A stretch of DNA of 64,000 bases, from NCBI RefSeq assembly GCF_023073355.1, contig NZ_JADPJI010000005.1, forward strand, positions 2,170,001 to 2,234,000. Direction: 5' to 3'. The notes beneath the pieces were generated by a model. The model was not told the origin of the DNA. It saw only the letters and a list, made by a program, of their open reading frames with translations, and did not search any database. Made by a program: the position numbers and the translations under genes. Below are positions 8,690 to 17,702 of the stretch, in pieces. This stretch comes from Bradyrhizobium sp. 199. GTDB taxonomy: Bacteria; Pseudomonadota; Alphaproteobacteria; Rhizobiales; Xanthobacteraceae. Position 1 is the first letter of the stretch, and the number at the start of each line of letters is the position of its first letter.

Positions 8690-9286
8690 ATGCGACCTGA
8701 CATAGTGCCGGGAGTGACATTTCCTGATTACGAGCTCAGCGACCACACCGGCAAGTACCGGAAGCTCGCAGAGCTTCAGGGCAGCGACCCGATGGTGCTC
8801 GTCCTCGGCCGCGGCGGATTCTGTCGGAAGGATCGCCGCCAGACCGAAGGGCTGGTTCAGCTCTATCGGGAGATGGAGGTCGGCTATTGCCGACTGGTCA
8901 CGATCACCACCGACGACATCACCCAGACCAATGAATATCGCAGCGGCGCAGGCGCGCACTGGCCTTTCCTGTCGGACTCACGCCGCATTGTTCAGAAGGA
9001 CCTCGACATCGCCGAATACACCGATCCCGTCCACAATCCGATGATCCCGCATGTCATCGTGCTGGAGCCCCGCCTCGTCGTTCACAAGATCTACAACGGC
9101 TATTGGTTCTTCGGACGCCCCACGATCGAAGAGCTGCGCCAGGACCTCAGGGCCGTCAGCATGAAGTGCCGTCCGGACTGGGACATCACCATACCCGGGC
9201 TCAAGGCACTCTGGGACCAGGAGCGCAGGGAGCATTTCTATCCCTACGGCAAGCCCTACGCCGAAACTCTCGGCGAAAGGCAGTAG
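8690..9286 (+). CDS. Redoxin-domain (peroxiredoxin-like) protein
   Basis: A 198-residue thioredoxin-fold protein of the AhpC/TSA-like redoxin type. The N-terminus PGVTFPDYELSDHTGK is the standard redoxin opening, and a single candidate peroxidatic cysteine is at C45 in GRGGFCRKD. The classical PxxxTxxC is not intact, so peroxidase activity is uncertain. The C-terminal half (NGYWFFGRPTIEELRQDLR) matches a family often annotated as peroxiredoxin-like in rhizobia. ATG 8690 has GGGAG upstream. Confidence 0.8.
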   Translation: MRPDIVPGVTFPDYELSDHTGKYRKLAELQGSDPMVLVLGRGGFCRKDRRQTEGLVQLYREMEVGYCRLVTITTDDITQTNEYRSGAGAHWPFLSDSRRIVQKDLDIAEYTDPVHNPMIPHVIVLEPRLVVHKIYNGYWFFGRPTIEELRQDLRAVSMKCRPDWDITIPGLKALWDQERREHFYPYGKPYAETLGERQ

Positions 9287-9314
9287 CGGCGCGAACGTGG
9301 CACCCACCTCGTCG

Positions 9315-9339
9315 GGAACGCAGATCAGGCAGATTTGTT
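9315..9339 (+). promoter_or_regulatory. Possible EcfG-type stress promoter
   Basis: GGAAC (9315-9319), 16 bases, then TGTT (9336-9339). The alphaproteobacterial general stress sigma factor EcfG recognises GGAAC-N16/17-CGTT, so one -10 base differs. The amidotransferase start codon is 36 bases downstream. Confidence 0.45.
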
Positions 9340-9374
9340 AGTGCACCTCAAGACATGTTCCCGACAGGAACCTT

Positions 9375-10202
9375 ATGTGCCGCTGGATCGCATACCGAGG
9401 CGAGACCACCTCGTTTGAACCTTACGTCACCGAGCCCGAGCATTCGCTGGTCGCACAGAGCATTCGCTCGCTGCAATCCACGGCGGGCTCGAACGGTGAT
9501 GGCTTTGGTCTGGGCTGGTACGGCGAGCATCCGGAACCGGGCCTTTATCGCGAGACGCGACCGGCGTGGTCGGACGAGAACCTGCGCTATCTTTGCCGCC
9601 ATCTGCGCTCGCATCTGTTCTTCGCGCATGTGCGCGCCGCCACCGGCACGGCGGTGACGCGGCAGAATTGCCATCCCTTTGCCTGCGGCCACTGGATGTT
9701 CATGCACAACGGATTCGTCGGGAGCTGGAATCGGCTGCGGCGCAAGGTCGAGGCGCTGATTCCCGATGCTTTTTATCCATCGCGGCTGGGCACGACCGAT
9801 TCGGAAGCCGTGTTCCTGGCAATGATGGGGGCCGGCCTCGACGCCGACCCGCTCGGCGCGACGCGACGCGTGCTGCAAGCCCTCGTCGGTCTCGTCAATG
9901 AAGGCCAGCTCCGTGAACGGCTGCGCTTCACCAGCGCGATCGCCAACGGCCACGATCTCTACGCCTTCCGTGTTGCGGTCAACGACGCCGCGAACACACT
10001 CTATTTCCGTGAGGACGCCGGTCAGGTCATCGTCGTGTCCGAACCGTTCGACAAGGAATCGGACTGGACCGAAGTGCCGCCGAATCACGCGCTGATCGCG
10101 CGGGCATCTGAAAGCGTGAGGATTGTTCCGTTCGACGCGACAATTTGCGGTAGCGCCGAGAAGGAACCCGCCCCTGCCAGAAGGATTAGTGCCCGCAGGT
10201 GA
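9375..10202 (+). CDS. Class II glutamine amidotransferase (YafJ/EgtC-like)
   Basis: An N-terminal-nucleophile amidohydrolase of the class II glutamine amidotransferase family. Cys2 directly after the start Met is the nucleophile (MCRWIAYRG). NGDGFGLGWYG, the FFAHVRAATG segment and HNGFVGSWN supply the remaining active-site and oxyanion residues. Length (275) fits the YafJ/EgtC branch. Its stop overlaps the next gene start by four bases, so it is coupled to a carboxylate-amine ligase. The pair may make or hydrolyse a gamma-glutamyl compound (inference). Confidence 0.88.
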   Translation: MCRWIAYRGETTSFEPYVTEPEHSLVAQSIRSLQSTAGSNGDGFGLGWYGEHPEPGLYRETRPAWSDENLRYLCRHLRSHLFFAHVRAATGTAVTRQNCHPFACGHWMFMHNGFVGSWNRLRRKVEALIPDAFYPSRLGTTDSEAVFLAMMGAGLDADPLGATRRVLQALVGLVNEGQLRERLRFTSAIANGHDLYAFRVAVNDAANTLYFREDAGQVIVVSEPFDKESDWTEVPPNHALIARASESVRIVPFDATICGSAEKEPAPARRISARR

Positions 10203-11449
10203 CCTTTTGCCGGTGGGACATGAAATTTACTTCAGACGTTGTGAAACTTCTTCGACTGGATCCCTCCGACGACAAGCAGCACCTCGTGATTCGCTCCGCT
10301 GGCCGTGGCGGCAAGGCAGCTGAATATTCCTTCGGCATCGAGGAGGAGTATTTCCTGGCCGACCGGCGCAGCTTCGAAGTCGCGATCCAGACGCCCAACG
10401 AGCTGTTCGAATCGGCGAACTGGTCGACTGGCGGCCAGGCCATGCGCGAGATGCTGCAATCCCAGCTCGAAGTCGCCACCAACGTTCACGTCGATGTCAA
10501 CGACGCCCGCGAAGAGCTTCGCTTCCTGCGGCGCGAAGTCGCGAACGTCGCCGCGCAATATGGCTTCGTGATCATGGCCTGCGGCACACACCCGACGGCG
10601 GTCTGGCGCATGTCGCAGCCGAGCCCGAAGCCGCGCTATGAGGACATGATCGAAGATCTGCGCAGCATCGGCCATCGCAACATGATGTGCGGCATGCATG
10701 TGCATGTCCAATTGCCCGATCCCGAGAAGCGCATGGCGGTGATGCGGGCGATGCTGCCGCATTTGCCGTTGTTCATCGCGCTGTCGGCATCCTCCCCGTT
10801 CTGGAATTCGCATAAAACGGGACTGAAGGGCTACCGGCTCGCCGCCTATTCCGAGCTGCCGCGCACCGGCCTGCCCGAATTGTTCGAGAGCAGGCAGGAC
10901 TACGACGAATATGTCGGCGCTTTGCAGCGCTCCGGTGTGATTCCCGACGAGAGCCACATCTGGTGGGCGATGCGTCCTTCGATGCGGCACCCGACGCTCG
11001 AGCTTCGTGCGCCCGACACCTGCACCTTCGTCGACGACGCCGTCGCGATCGCCTCGCTCTATCGCTGCCTGACACGACACCTCTGTCTTCGGCCGCATTT
11101 GTCGAAGGAGGTCACGGTGGTCGAACGCGCCATCGCGGTGGAGAACAAATGGCGCGCCCAGCGCTACGGAACCGATTGCATCTTCGCCTCCCGCGACGGA
11201 CCGGTCACGATCGCGGAGATGCTCTCCCGAATCATTGACGACACCGCCGAGGACGCTGACGCACTAGGCTGCGCCGCCGAGATCGAGCACTGCCGAACCA
11301 TCGTGGATCGGGGCAGCTCGGCGGAATTCCAGCTTCGCGCGTATCGCGAAAACGGCGACGACGTCGCAGCCGTGTCACGATGGATCGCTACATCAACAAT
11401 CTCAGGAACGAGCGCGCCGACCGAGCGCAGTGTCCCAGCGCCGTCATAG
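10199..11449 (+). CDS. Carboxylate-amine ligase (GCS2 / YbdK family)
   Basis: A 416-residue member of the glutamate-cysteine ligase family 2. Diagnostic blocks are SFGIEEEYFLAD, the central CGMHVHVQLPDPEKR, and MRPSMRHPTLELRAPDTCTF. YbdK-like proteins show weak gamma-glutamylcysteine ligase activity and the physiological substrate is often unknown. GTG 10199 overlaps the upstream TGA (GTGA) and has AGAAGGA nearby; ATG 10220 is an alternative with poor spacing. Coupling to the amidotransferase implies a shared substrate. Confidence 0.88.
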   Translation: MTFCRWDMKFTSDVVKLLRLDPSDDKQHLVIRSAGRGGKAAEYSFGIEEEYFLADRRSFEVAIQTPNELFESANWSTGGQAMREMLQSQLEVATNVHVDVNDAREELRFLRREVANVAAQYGFVIMACGTHPTAVWRMSQPSPKPRYEDMIEDLRSIGHRNMMCGMHVHVQLPDPEKRMAVMRAMLPHLPLFIALSASSPFWNSHKTGLKGYRLAAYSELPRTGLPELFESRQDYDEYVGALQRSGVIPDESHIWWAMRPSMRHPTLELRAPDTCTFVDDAVAIASLYRCLTRHLCLRPHLSKEVTVVERAIAVENKWRAQRYGTDCIFASRDGPVTIAEMLSRIIDDTAEDADALGCAAEIEHCRTIVDRGSSAEFQLRAYRENGDDVAAVSRWIATSTISGTSAPTERSVPAPS

Positions 11450-11661
11450 CGCCCGCGCAAGCTTCGCGAATGAGAACGTCATTTCTGGATTGGTACGCCG
11501 TAGAGGAAAGCATGACTGACATCGCCTGGTGCGCCGGATGCGGCCACAGCCTGGTCCCGATCCTGTCCGAGAACGGCCGCGCGCGGCCGAATTGCTTCTG
11601 GTGCGAGGGCGTCGACGCGCGGACCATGGACATGGCGAAGTGGGCGGACAGCCCGGCCGCA

Positions 11662-11964
11662 TCAAACCCGCGCCGCCACGCGCGGACGGAACACGGATTC
11701 GGCAGTAAGCGCTGCGACCGGCCTTCGCGTCGGCCGGCGCCGCGGGATGAAGAAACTGTTCACGAGGATCGGCTCGTTATCGCCGAGCGCAGTCCGCTCC
11801 TTCACGAGCAGGCTCATGACCGAGCGCATTTTCATGACTTCCTGCGCCACGAAGCTGCAGTCCTCATCACGGTTGATCTGCTCATGCATGATCGCTTCAG
11901 CCTCCCGCATGCTGACGCGGAGCGCTCTGATGGTTCTGCGGATTTCGTTGATGCGGTTGTCCAT
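11662..11964 (-). CDS. Small helical hypothetical protein
   Basis: A 100-residue protein, predicted mainly alpha-helical, with an N-terminal NRINEIRRTIRALRVSMREA region and a basic Arg/Pro tail (FFIPRRRPTRRP). ATG 11964 is chosen because GGAGG lies five bases upstream; a longer frame up to 12009 is possible but unsupported by a ribosome site. Seen as a hypothetical protein type in Bradyrhizobium; no function can be assigned. Confidence 0.65.
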   Translation of the reverse strand: MDNRINEIRRTIRALRVSMREAEAIMHEQINRDEDCSFVAQEVMKMRSVMSLLVKERTALGDNEPILVNSFFIPRRRPTRRPVAALTAESVFRPRVAARV

Positions 11965-12529
11965 AGCTGCCTCCATCTCGGTCGCAGCATAAGAACAAAA
12001 CATGAACATTCTGTCAATCGCCGCTTACCCGGTGGCGACGTTATTGCTCATCCCGTGGACGGCATGCGGGCCAATCCGCCACCTGCGCCGCTGCACGTGC
12101 ACGGGCGAGCCTGCTGACAAATTAGACAGGCCCCGTCGCGCCGGGGAAACGATCAGATCAAGGAAAGCCGAAACGCCGCGCATAGCCTGGAGCCATCCCC
12201 TGCACGATTGCCCGGCCAATGCCGGCTTCCGGCTCCGGGATCCCCTGGCGCTGGATGCCCTGTTCAAGCCGCTCGCGGACGGCTCGATCAAATCGGCGCT
12301 GCCGATTTTACGTGCGCGACATCGGCATCGAAGGCCCGAGCGGCCGGCTCATCACCGGCCACATCCGGACCGACCGGCGGGGGCCAGTCGCCTCTGCCGA
12401 AGAGTACATCGGCATCCGCCGACGCCGCCTCGCTCGCCAGGGGAGAGGTCATGATCTATCGCGTTATTCGCGGTACGGCCGAATTCAGTACCAAGGCGGG
12501 CGAGAGCATCTCTACCGTTAGGAGAGGCC
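11965..12529. other. Gene-poor stretch with decayed coding fragments
   Basis: No intact gene is convincing here. On the minus strand a fragment ending at TGA 12158-12160 reads as a plausible helical C-terminus (RFDRAVRERLEQGIQRQ, then AGIGRAIVQGMAPGYARRFG). It is cut by a stop near 12305 and continues in another frame. Overlapping plus-strand frames around 12208-12521 are Arg-rich and look like shadows. Confidence 0.4.
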
Positions 12530-13918
12530 CTACTCCGCCGCCTGGCGCACATGGCGCGCGGTCGGCGTGCGCATCGTCACCAGCTCCTCGGCCGCAGTCG
12601 GATGCAACGCGATCGTCGCGTCGAAATCGGCCTTGGTCGCCTTCATCTTCACCGGGATCGCGACGACTTGCGTGATCTCGGCGGCGGCATCGCCGACGAT
12701 ATGGCAGCCGAGCACGCGATCGGTCGCGCCGTCCACGACGAGCTTCATCAGCACGCGGGTGTCGCGACCGGACATCGTCGCCTTGATCGGCCGGAACGAG
12801 GTCTTGTAGATATCGACGTGGCTGAACTGCGCGCGCGCTTCGGTCTCGGTCAGACCAACGGTGCCGACCTCCGGCTGCGAGAACACCGCGGTCGGGATGT
12901 TGGCATGATCGACCCTGACCTCGCGCTTGCCGAACACGGTATCGGCGAAGGCATGGCCCTCGCGGATGGCGACCGGCGTCAGGTTGAAGCGATGGGTGAC
13001 GTCGCCGATCGCATAGATGCTGTCGACCGAACTCCTGGAGAAATGGTCGACCGCGATGCCGCCATTCGCAGGATTGATGGTGACGCCGGCCTTCTCCAGC
13101 CCGAGATTGGCAACCGCCGGATGGCGGCCGATCGCGAACATCACCTGGTCGGAGGCGAGGCTCGATCCGTTCGACAGATGGGTGGTGAATTCCTCGCCGT
13201 GGCGGTCGACCTTGCTCACTGTGCAGCCGGTGAGAATGGTGATGCCCTGCTTCTCCATCTCGGCGCGAACGTGAGCCCGAACATCCTCGTCAAAACCGCG
13301 AAGGATGTTGTCGCCACGATAGATCACCGTGACGTCGGAGCCGAAGCCGGCGAAGATGCCGGCGAATTCCAGCGCGATGTAGCCGCCGCCCTGGATCACG
13401 ATCCGTTTCGGCAGCTTCTTCAGGTGGAACGCCTCGTTCGAGGAGATCACGTGCTCGATGCCGGGGATCGGGGCGCCGTGGTTGGGCGCACCGCCGGTGG
13501 CGATCAGGATGTATCTTGCGGTGATCTTGCGGTCGTTTTCGAGCAGACGGACGGTGTGCTTGTCTTCGATCACCGCGCGGCTCTTGACGATTTGCGCGCC
13601 CGACTTCTCGACGTTGGCGGTATAGGCCGCCTCCAGCCGCGCGATCTCCTTGTCCTTGTTGGCGATCAGCGTCGCCCAGTCGAAGCTGGCGGGCGGAACG
13701 GTCCAGCCGAAGCCGGCGGCATCCTCGAATTCGTGACGGAAATGCGAGCCGATCACGAACAGCTTCTTCGGCACGCAGCCGCGGATCACGCAGGTGCCGC
13801 CCATGCGGTACTCTTCCGCGATCATCACGCGGGCGCCGTACCCGGCCGCGATGCGGGCGGCACGAACGCCGCCCGAGCCGCCGCCGATGACGAAGAGGTC
13901 GACGTCGAATTCAGCCAT
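12530..13918 (-). CDS. gor: Glutathione-disulfide reductase
   Basis: NADPH-dependent flavoprotein that keeps glutathione reduced. The N-terminal FAD fold starts IGGGSGG (11-17) and the redox-active disulfide is C43/C48 in GGTCVIRGCVPKKL. The NADPH fold holds VIQGGGYIALEFAG, and the dimer-interface end has HPTAAEELVTMR with the catalytic His. The 462-residue length is normal. The start at 13918 follows GGTCGGAG. It is downstream of rpiA and the DUF2059 gene on the same strand, separated from the latter by a palindromic repeat. Confidence 0.95.
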   Translation of the reverse strand: MAEFDVDLFVIGGGSGGVRAARIAAGYGARVMIAEEYRMGGTCVIRGCVPKKLFVIGSHFRHEFEDAAGFGWTVPPASFDWATLIANKDKEIARLEAAYTANVEKSGAQIVKSRAVIEDKHTVRLLENDRKITARYILIATGGAPNHGAPIPGIEHVISSNEAFHLKKLPKRIVIQGGGYIALEFAGIFAGFGSDVTVIYRGDNILRGFDEDVRAHVRAEMEKQGITILTGCTVSKVDRHGEEFTTHLSNGSSLASDQVMFAIGRHPAVANLGLEKAGVTINPANGGIAVDHFSRSSVDSIYAIGDVTHRFNLTPVAIREGHAFADTVFGKREVRVDHANIPTAVFSQPEVGTVGLTETEARAQFSHVDIYKTSFRPIKATMSGRDTRVLMKLVVDGATDRVLGCHIVGDAAAEITQVVAIPVKMKATKADFDATIALHPTAAEELVTMRTPTARHVRQAAE

Positions 13919-13933
13919 TGTCCACTCCGACCT

Positions 13934-14022
13934 CTAAAGCATGGTCCGGAAAAGTGTGCAGCGGTTTTCCGAGAAGACCATGCTCAAATAACAACCTAAA
14001 GCGCGATGACGCGCTTTAGGAA
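13934..14022. repeat. Palindromic intergenic repeat (Bradyrhizobium type), copy 1
   Basis: Two hairpins in a row. The first has AGCATGGTC (13938-13946) pairing with GACCATGCT (13976-13984), with an inner CGGAAAA/TTTTCCG. The second is a perfect 11-base stem CCTAAAGCGCG (13995-14005) with loop ATGA. Closely related sequence recurs at 61192 and, degenerate, at 28640. Confidence 0.85.
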
Positions 14023-14043
14023 CTCCCTTCCAGATAGTGTCTG

Positions 14044-14586
14044 TCAGATTTCCTTGCCACGCTTGCGCATCTCGGCGCGGAAAGCCCCCATCACGGTCTC
14101 GGCGAAGTTCTGGGCCCAGGAGTTCATGAAGGCCATGCTGAGCCCGATGGCGCGCGGCTCGGCGTCGATCAGCTTCTTGCCCAGCGGCGACTTGTAGAAG
14201 GTGACGAGATCCTTCAGTTCCTGCTCGGTGAACTCGCTGGCATAGATCTGCGCCATGCCTTCGCCGATCTCGTTCTGGCGGCCGTTGAGCTGCTGGGCGA
14301 CGATCGGGGCGACCTCGTTGAGGTCCTTCTGGTAGTTGAGGTTCTGCTGGGTCAGCGCGATCTTGGTCTTTTCGACGAGACCAGGCACGGCGCCCGCGTA
14401 CATCGCGGTGGCGTTCTTGATCTGCAGAATCTCCTTGGCCGCCGCAATCGCCACGGGCGAGGCCTTGGGCTGCGCCGGCGCGGCGGCAGCCTTGGGCGCC
14501 GCCTGCTGCGCCACGGCCGGCACGGCCGAGAGGGCCAGGCCCACAGCGAGGGTCGCAGCCGGCAAAAATTTCAAAACGCTCTTCAT
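14044..14586 (-). CDS. Exported DUF2059 protein
   Basis: A 180-residue protein with a cleavable signal peptide (LPAATLAVGLALSAVPAVAQQ) followed by an Ala/Pro linker. A DUF2059 domain follows, with the typical IYASEFTEQELKDLVTFY and SPLGKKLI motifs. The domain is periplasmic and of unknown function. ATG 14586 follows AAGGAG with good spacing. It begins only two bases after the rpiA stop side, so it sits in an operon with rpiA upstream and gor downstream. Confidence 0.9.
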   Translation of the reverse strand: MKSVLKFLPAATLAVGLALSAVPAVAQQAAPKAAAAPAQPKASPVAIAAAKEILQIKNATAMYAGAVPGLVEKTKIALTQQNLNYQKDLNEVAPIVAQQLNGRQNEIGEGMAQIYASEFTEQELKDLVTFYKSPLGKKLIDAEPRAIGLSMAFMNSWAQNFAETVMGAFRAEMRKRGKEI

Positions 14587-14588
14587 TC

Positions 14589-15296
14589 CTAGTCTCCTTC
14601 CGGCTTACGCCGTTCAATCACGCGAATTCCCTCGCCGCCCGCCAGAACGGCCGAACTGGCCAAGCCGATGAACAAGCCGTGCTCGACCACGCCCGGGATG
14701 GCGCTCAACGCCTTGGCGAGACCGGGTGGATCCACAATACGTCCGAGCTGGGCATCGACGATCCAGTGGCCGCCATCAGTGACGAAAACGTGGCCGTCTT
14801 TGGCCTTGCGGACCGCCATTTGCCCGGAAACGCCGCATTCGGCAAATGCCTTCTCGATCGCGCGGCGCGTCGCGCCAAGCCCGAACGGGATGACCTCGAC
14901 CGGCAGCGGAAACTTGCCGAGCGTCGGCACCCATTTGCCGTCATCGGCAATCACGATCATGCGATCCGAAGCGGCCGCTACGATCTTCTCGCGCAGCAGC
15001 GCACCGCCGCCGCCCTTGATCAGGTTGAGCGCAGGATCGATCTCGTCCGCGCCGTCGACAGTGATGTCGAGATGGTCGATCTCGTCGAGCGTCGTCAGCG
15101 GCACACCGCAGCGCTCCGCGTCCGCGCGCGTCGCTTCCGAAGTGGGCACGCCAATCACCTTGAGTCCGGCGGCAACGCGCTCGCCGAGCAGCTCGACGAA
15201 ATGTTTGGCGGTCGAGCCGGTGCCGAGCCCGAGCTGCATGCCGTCCCGCACCTCCTCGAGCGCGCGCGCTGCGGCCTGCCGCTTCAACTGGTCCAT
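14589..15296 (-). CDS. rpiA: Ribose-5-phosphate isomerase A
   Basis: Interconverts ribose 5-phosphate and ribulose 5-phosphate in the pentose phosphate pathway. Family motifs are complete: GLGTGSTAKHFVE phosphate loop, TVDGADEIDPALNLIKGGGGALLREK with the catalytic Asp/Glu/Lys set, and ADDGKWV. ATG 15296 is preferred; GTG 15302 two codons earlier is an alternative. The divergent gph gene starts about 160 bases away. Followed by the DUF2059 gene after a two-base gap. Confidence 0.95.
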   Translation of the reverse strand: MDQLKRQAAARALEEVRDGMQLGLGTGSTAKHFVELLGERVAAGLKVIGVPTSEATRADAERCGVPLTTLDEIDHLDITVDGADEIDPALNLIKGGGGALLREKIVAAASDRMIVIADDGKWVPTLGKFPLPVEVIPFGLGATRRAIEKAFAECGVSGQMAVRKAKDGHVFVTDGGHWIVDAQLGRIVDPPGLAKALSAIPGVVEHGLFIGLASSAVLAGGEGIRVIERRKPEGD

Positions 15297-15457
15297 GTTC
15301 ACCTGTGCGCCCGCCTCTGATCCGGAAGATGTGCCGCCGATCGTGCCCGCTTTCGGCGGCCTATGTAGCCTCGTTTTTCGCGCGGGAACAGGCCTATAAG
15401 GTGATCTTATGGGCTCGCCCCTTGCGTGGACACGACCGGGCCGGTAGCGCTTGGATC

Positions 15458-16132
15458 ATGAACTCCCCTCATACCATCGTCTTCGATCTCGACGGCACGC
15501 TCGTGGATACGGCGCCCGACCTGATCACCGCCCTGAACTATGTGCTCGACCGCGAAGGGCTGCCGCCTGTACCGATGGCCTCGGCCCGCAACATGATCGG
15601 AGCCGGCGCCCGCAAGCTGATCGAACGGGGGCTGGAAGCGGAGGGCCGCACCGTCACAACCACCGACATGGACCGGATGACGGCCGATTTCATCGGCTAT
15701 TATGCCGATCATATCGCGGTCGAATCTCGCCCCTTCGAGGGGCTCGAGGCCGCGCTCGACCATTTTGCGGCCCACGGCCATCGCCTCGCGGTGTGCACCA
15801 ACAAGCTGGAATGGCTCTCCAGGCGCCTGCTGGACCAGCTCGACCTCAGCCGCCGTTTTGCCGCGATCTGCGGTGCGGACACGTTTGGCGTCCAGAAGCC
15901 GGATCCGACCATCTTTCGCGAGACCGTGGCGCGCGCCGGCGGCACGGTCAAAGCCAGCATCATGGTCGGCGACGCCGGACCCGATGTCGGGGTGGCCCGC
16001 CGGGCCGGGGTACCGGTGATCGGGGTCAGCTTCGGCTATACGGACGTGCCGATCGCCGAGCTGAAGCCGGACCGGCTGATCCATCACATGCGCGACCTGC
16101 CGGCCGCCGCCAGCAGCCTGATGACCGCCTAG
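15458..16132 (+). CDS. gph: Phosphoglycolate phosphatase (HAD family)
   Basis: A 224-residue HAD-IA phosphatase. Motif I is FDLDGTLVDTAPD with the nucleophile D10 and D12; motif II is AVCTNK; motif III and IV appear as K of FGVQKPDP and MVGDAGPDVGVARRAG. The Gph-like cap and end (SFGYTDVPIAELKPDRLI) support phosphoglycolate as substrate. The frame is open upstream to 15305, but ATG 15458 begins at the expected residue of the fold. Confidence 0.88.
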   Translation: MNSPHTIVFDLDGTLVDTAPDLITALNYVLDREGLPPVPMASARNMIGAGARKLIERGLEAEGRTVTTTDMDRMTADFIGYYADHIAVESRPFEGLEAALDHFAAHGHRLAVCTNKLEWLSRRLLDQLDLSRRFAAICGADTFGVQKPDPTIFRETVARAGGTVKASIMVGDAGPDVGVARRAGVPVIGVSFGYTDVPIAELKPDRLIHHMRDLPAAASSLMTA

Positions 16133-16512
16133 CGTACATCAAGGCACTGGAATTTCTTGGTTATCCGGGGATATCTTGGGTTAACCACTCATTAACCATA
16201 CGCCGCCCGCCGGTTGCCGGCCCCTAACGAGCCCCGAATCCGGTGTTTGCGGAACTCCAGCCGGCTACCTCGCCAAAACCGGTTCGCAAGCCGCACGGGC
16301 CCAGGAAGTCCCAAACCGGCCGCGGCCGCGCCTGCCGCAGCACCGGCTGAGGCCGCCACTCCAGCCGCAGCCTAGCCGTTCCCCGGTCCGAGCGCCGGCA
16401 GGCGCTGATCTACGTCTACCACCCGATTGTCCTCCTCGCGTCCGATGCTTAGATTGCGTCTTGAGCATCGCTGAAGCAAAGGTGCGCCCGTCGTAGTGAC
16501 AAGGCCTCTCGC
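16133..16512. other. Intergenic region between gph and moaA
   Basis: No supported gene. It contains an AT-richer patch with repeated TTAACCA near 16180-16200. A GC-rich stretch follows that reads Ala/Pro-rich in one plus-strand frame ending at TAG 16373-16375, possibly the tail of a lost gene. The last 100 bases should hold the moaA promoter. Confidence 0.5.
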
Positions 16513-17532
16513 ATGAACGGATCTGCCGCGCTGTCCACCCCGATGACCGATCCGTTCGGGCGGACCATCAGCTATTTGCGCGTTTCCGTCACGGACCGCT
16601 GCGATCTGCGCTGCTTCTATTGCATGTCCGAGGACATGACGTTCCTGCCCAAGGCGGATCTGTTGACGCTGGAGGAACTCGACCGGCTCTGCTCGGCTTT
16701 CATTGCCAAGGGCGTCAAGAAGCTGCGGCTCACCGGCGGCGAGCCGCTGGTCCGGCGCAACGTGATGACGCTGGTGCGCTCGCTGTCGCGGCATCTGTCG
16801 AGCGGCGCCCTGAACGAGCTGACGCTGACCACCAACGGCACCCAGCTGGCGAAACACGCAAGCGAGCTTGCCGATTGCGGCGTCCGCCGCATCAACGTCT
16901 CGCTCGACACGCTCGACCCCAAGAAGTTTCGTGAGATCACCCGCTGGGGCGAGATCGACAAGGTGCTGGAAGGGATTGAGGCCGCGCGTGCCGCAGGACT
17001 TGCCGTGAAGATCAACGCGGTGGCGTTGAAGAACCTCAACGAGGACGAGTTGCCTTCGCTGATGCGCTGGGCCCACGGAAAGGGCATGGGCCTGACGCTG
17101 ATCGAGGTCATGCCGATGGGCGAGATCGGATCGGGACGGATCGACCAATACCTGCCTCTGTCGCTGGTGCGCGCGCGCCTCGCCCAGCAATTCACGCTGA
17201 CGGATCTGGCCGAGAGCACCGGCGGTCCGGCCCGCTATGTCAGCGTCGCCGAAACCGGCGGCAAGCTCGGCTTCATCACGCCGATGACGCACAATTTCTG
17301 CGAATCCTGCAACCGGGTTCGCATTACCTGCACGGGAACGCTGCACACCTGTCTCGGCCACGAGGATGCCTCGGATTTGCGCAAACCGCTGCGTGCATCC
17401 GATGACGACATGCTGCTTGCGGATGCGATCGACCGCGCCATCGGCCTCAAGCCCAAGGGCCACGATTTCATCATCGACCGCCGCCACGACCGTCCCAGCG
17501 TGTCCAGGCACATGAGCGTCACCGGCGGGTAG
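16513..17532 (+). CDS. moaA: GTP 3',8-cyclase (molybdenum cofactor synthesis)
   Basis: Radical SAM enzyme that rearranges GTP in the first step of molybdopterin synthesis. The N-terminal cluster motif is C30-x3-C34-x2-C37 in TDRCDLRCFYCM. The C-terminal MoaA-specific cluster CESCNRV...C follows the CX2CX13C spacing. The protein ends in the essential Gly-Gly (SVTGG). Length of 339 is normal. Stands alone on the plus strand; the TRAP genes start about 170 bases downstream. Confidence 0.95.
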   Translation: MNGSAALSTPMTDPFGRTISYLRVSVTDRCDLRCFYCMSEDMTFLPKADLLTLEELDRLCSAFIAKGVKKLRLTGGEPLVRRNVMTLVRSLSRHLSSGALNELTLTTNGTQLAKHASELADCGVRRINVSLDTLDPKKFREITRWGEIDKVLEGIEAARAAGLAVKINAVALKNLNEDELPSLMRWAHGKGMGLTLIEVMPMGEIGSGRIDQYLPLSLVRARLAQQFTLTDLAESTGGPARYVSVAETGGKLGFITPMTHNFCESCNRVRITCTGTLHTCLGHEDASDLRKPLRASDDDMLLADAIDRAIGLKPKGHDFIIDRRHDRPSVSRHMSVTGG

Positions 17533-17702
17533 TTGTTCACCACCCCAGGCCTTATTCCCCTTAACTATCAACAAACTTCCGATTGACTGGCGGCACGCTC
17601 GCTGGTTTGGTGCGGCAGCCTCATGCCTGCGCGGCGATACAAGCCACGCGCCCGTTCGGCGCAGTCAAGACGGCCGGGGCACAATCGGGGGAGGACCTAT
17701 CG

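Noticed and set aside
12219..12521. Plus-strand 100-residue frame in the gap before gor
   Set aside because: Arg-rich, no ribosome site, and the opposite strand shows a better though broken coding signal.
12551..13999. 482-residue plus-strand frame opposite gor
   Set aside because: Antisense shadow; gor carries all catalytic motifs.
16260..16380. Possible tRNA or small RNA between gph and moaA
   Set aside because: No cloverleaf with a TTCGA-type loop could be formed; the sequence reads as an Ala/Pro-rich coding fragment.
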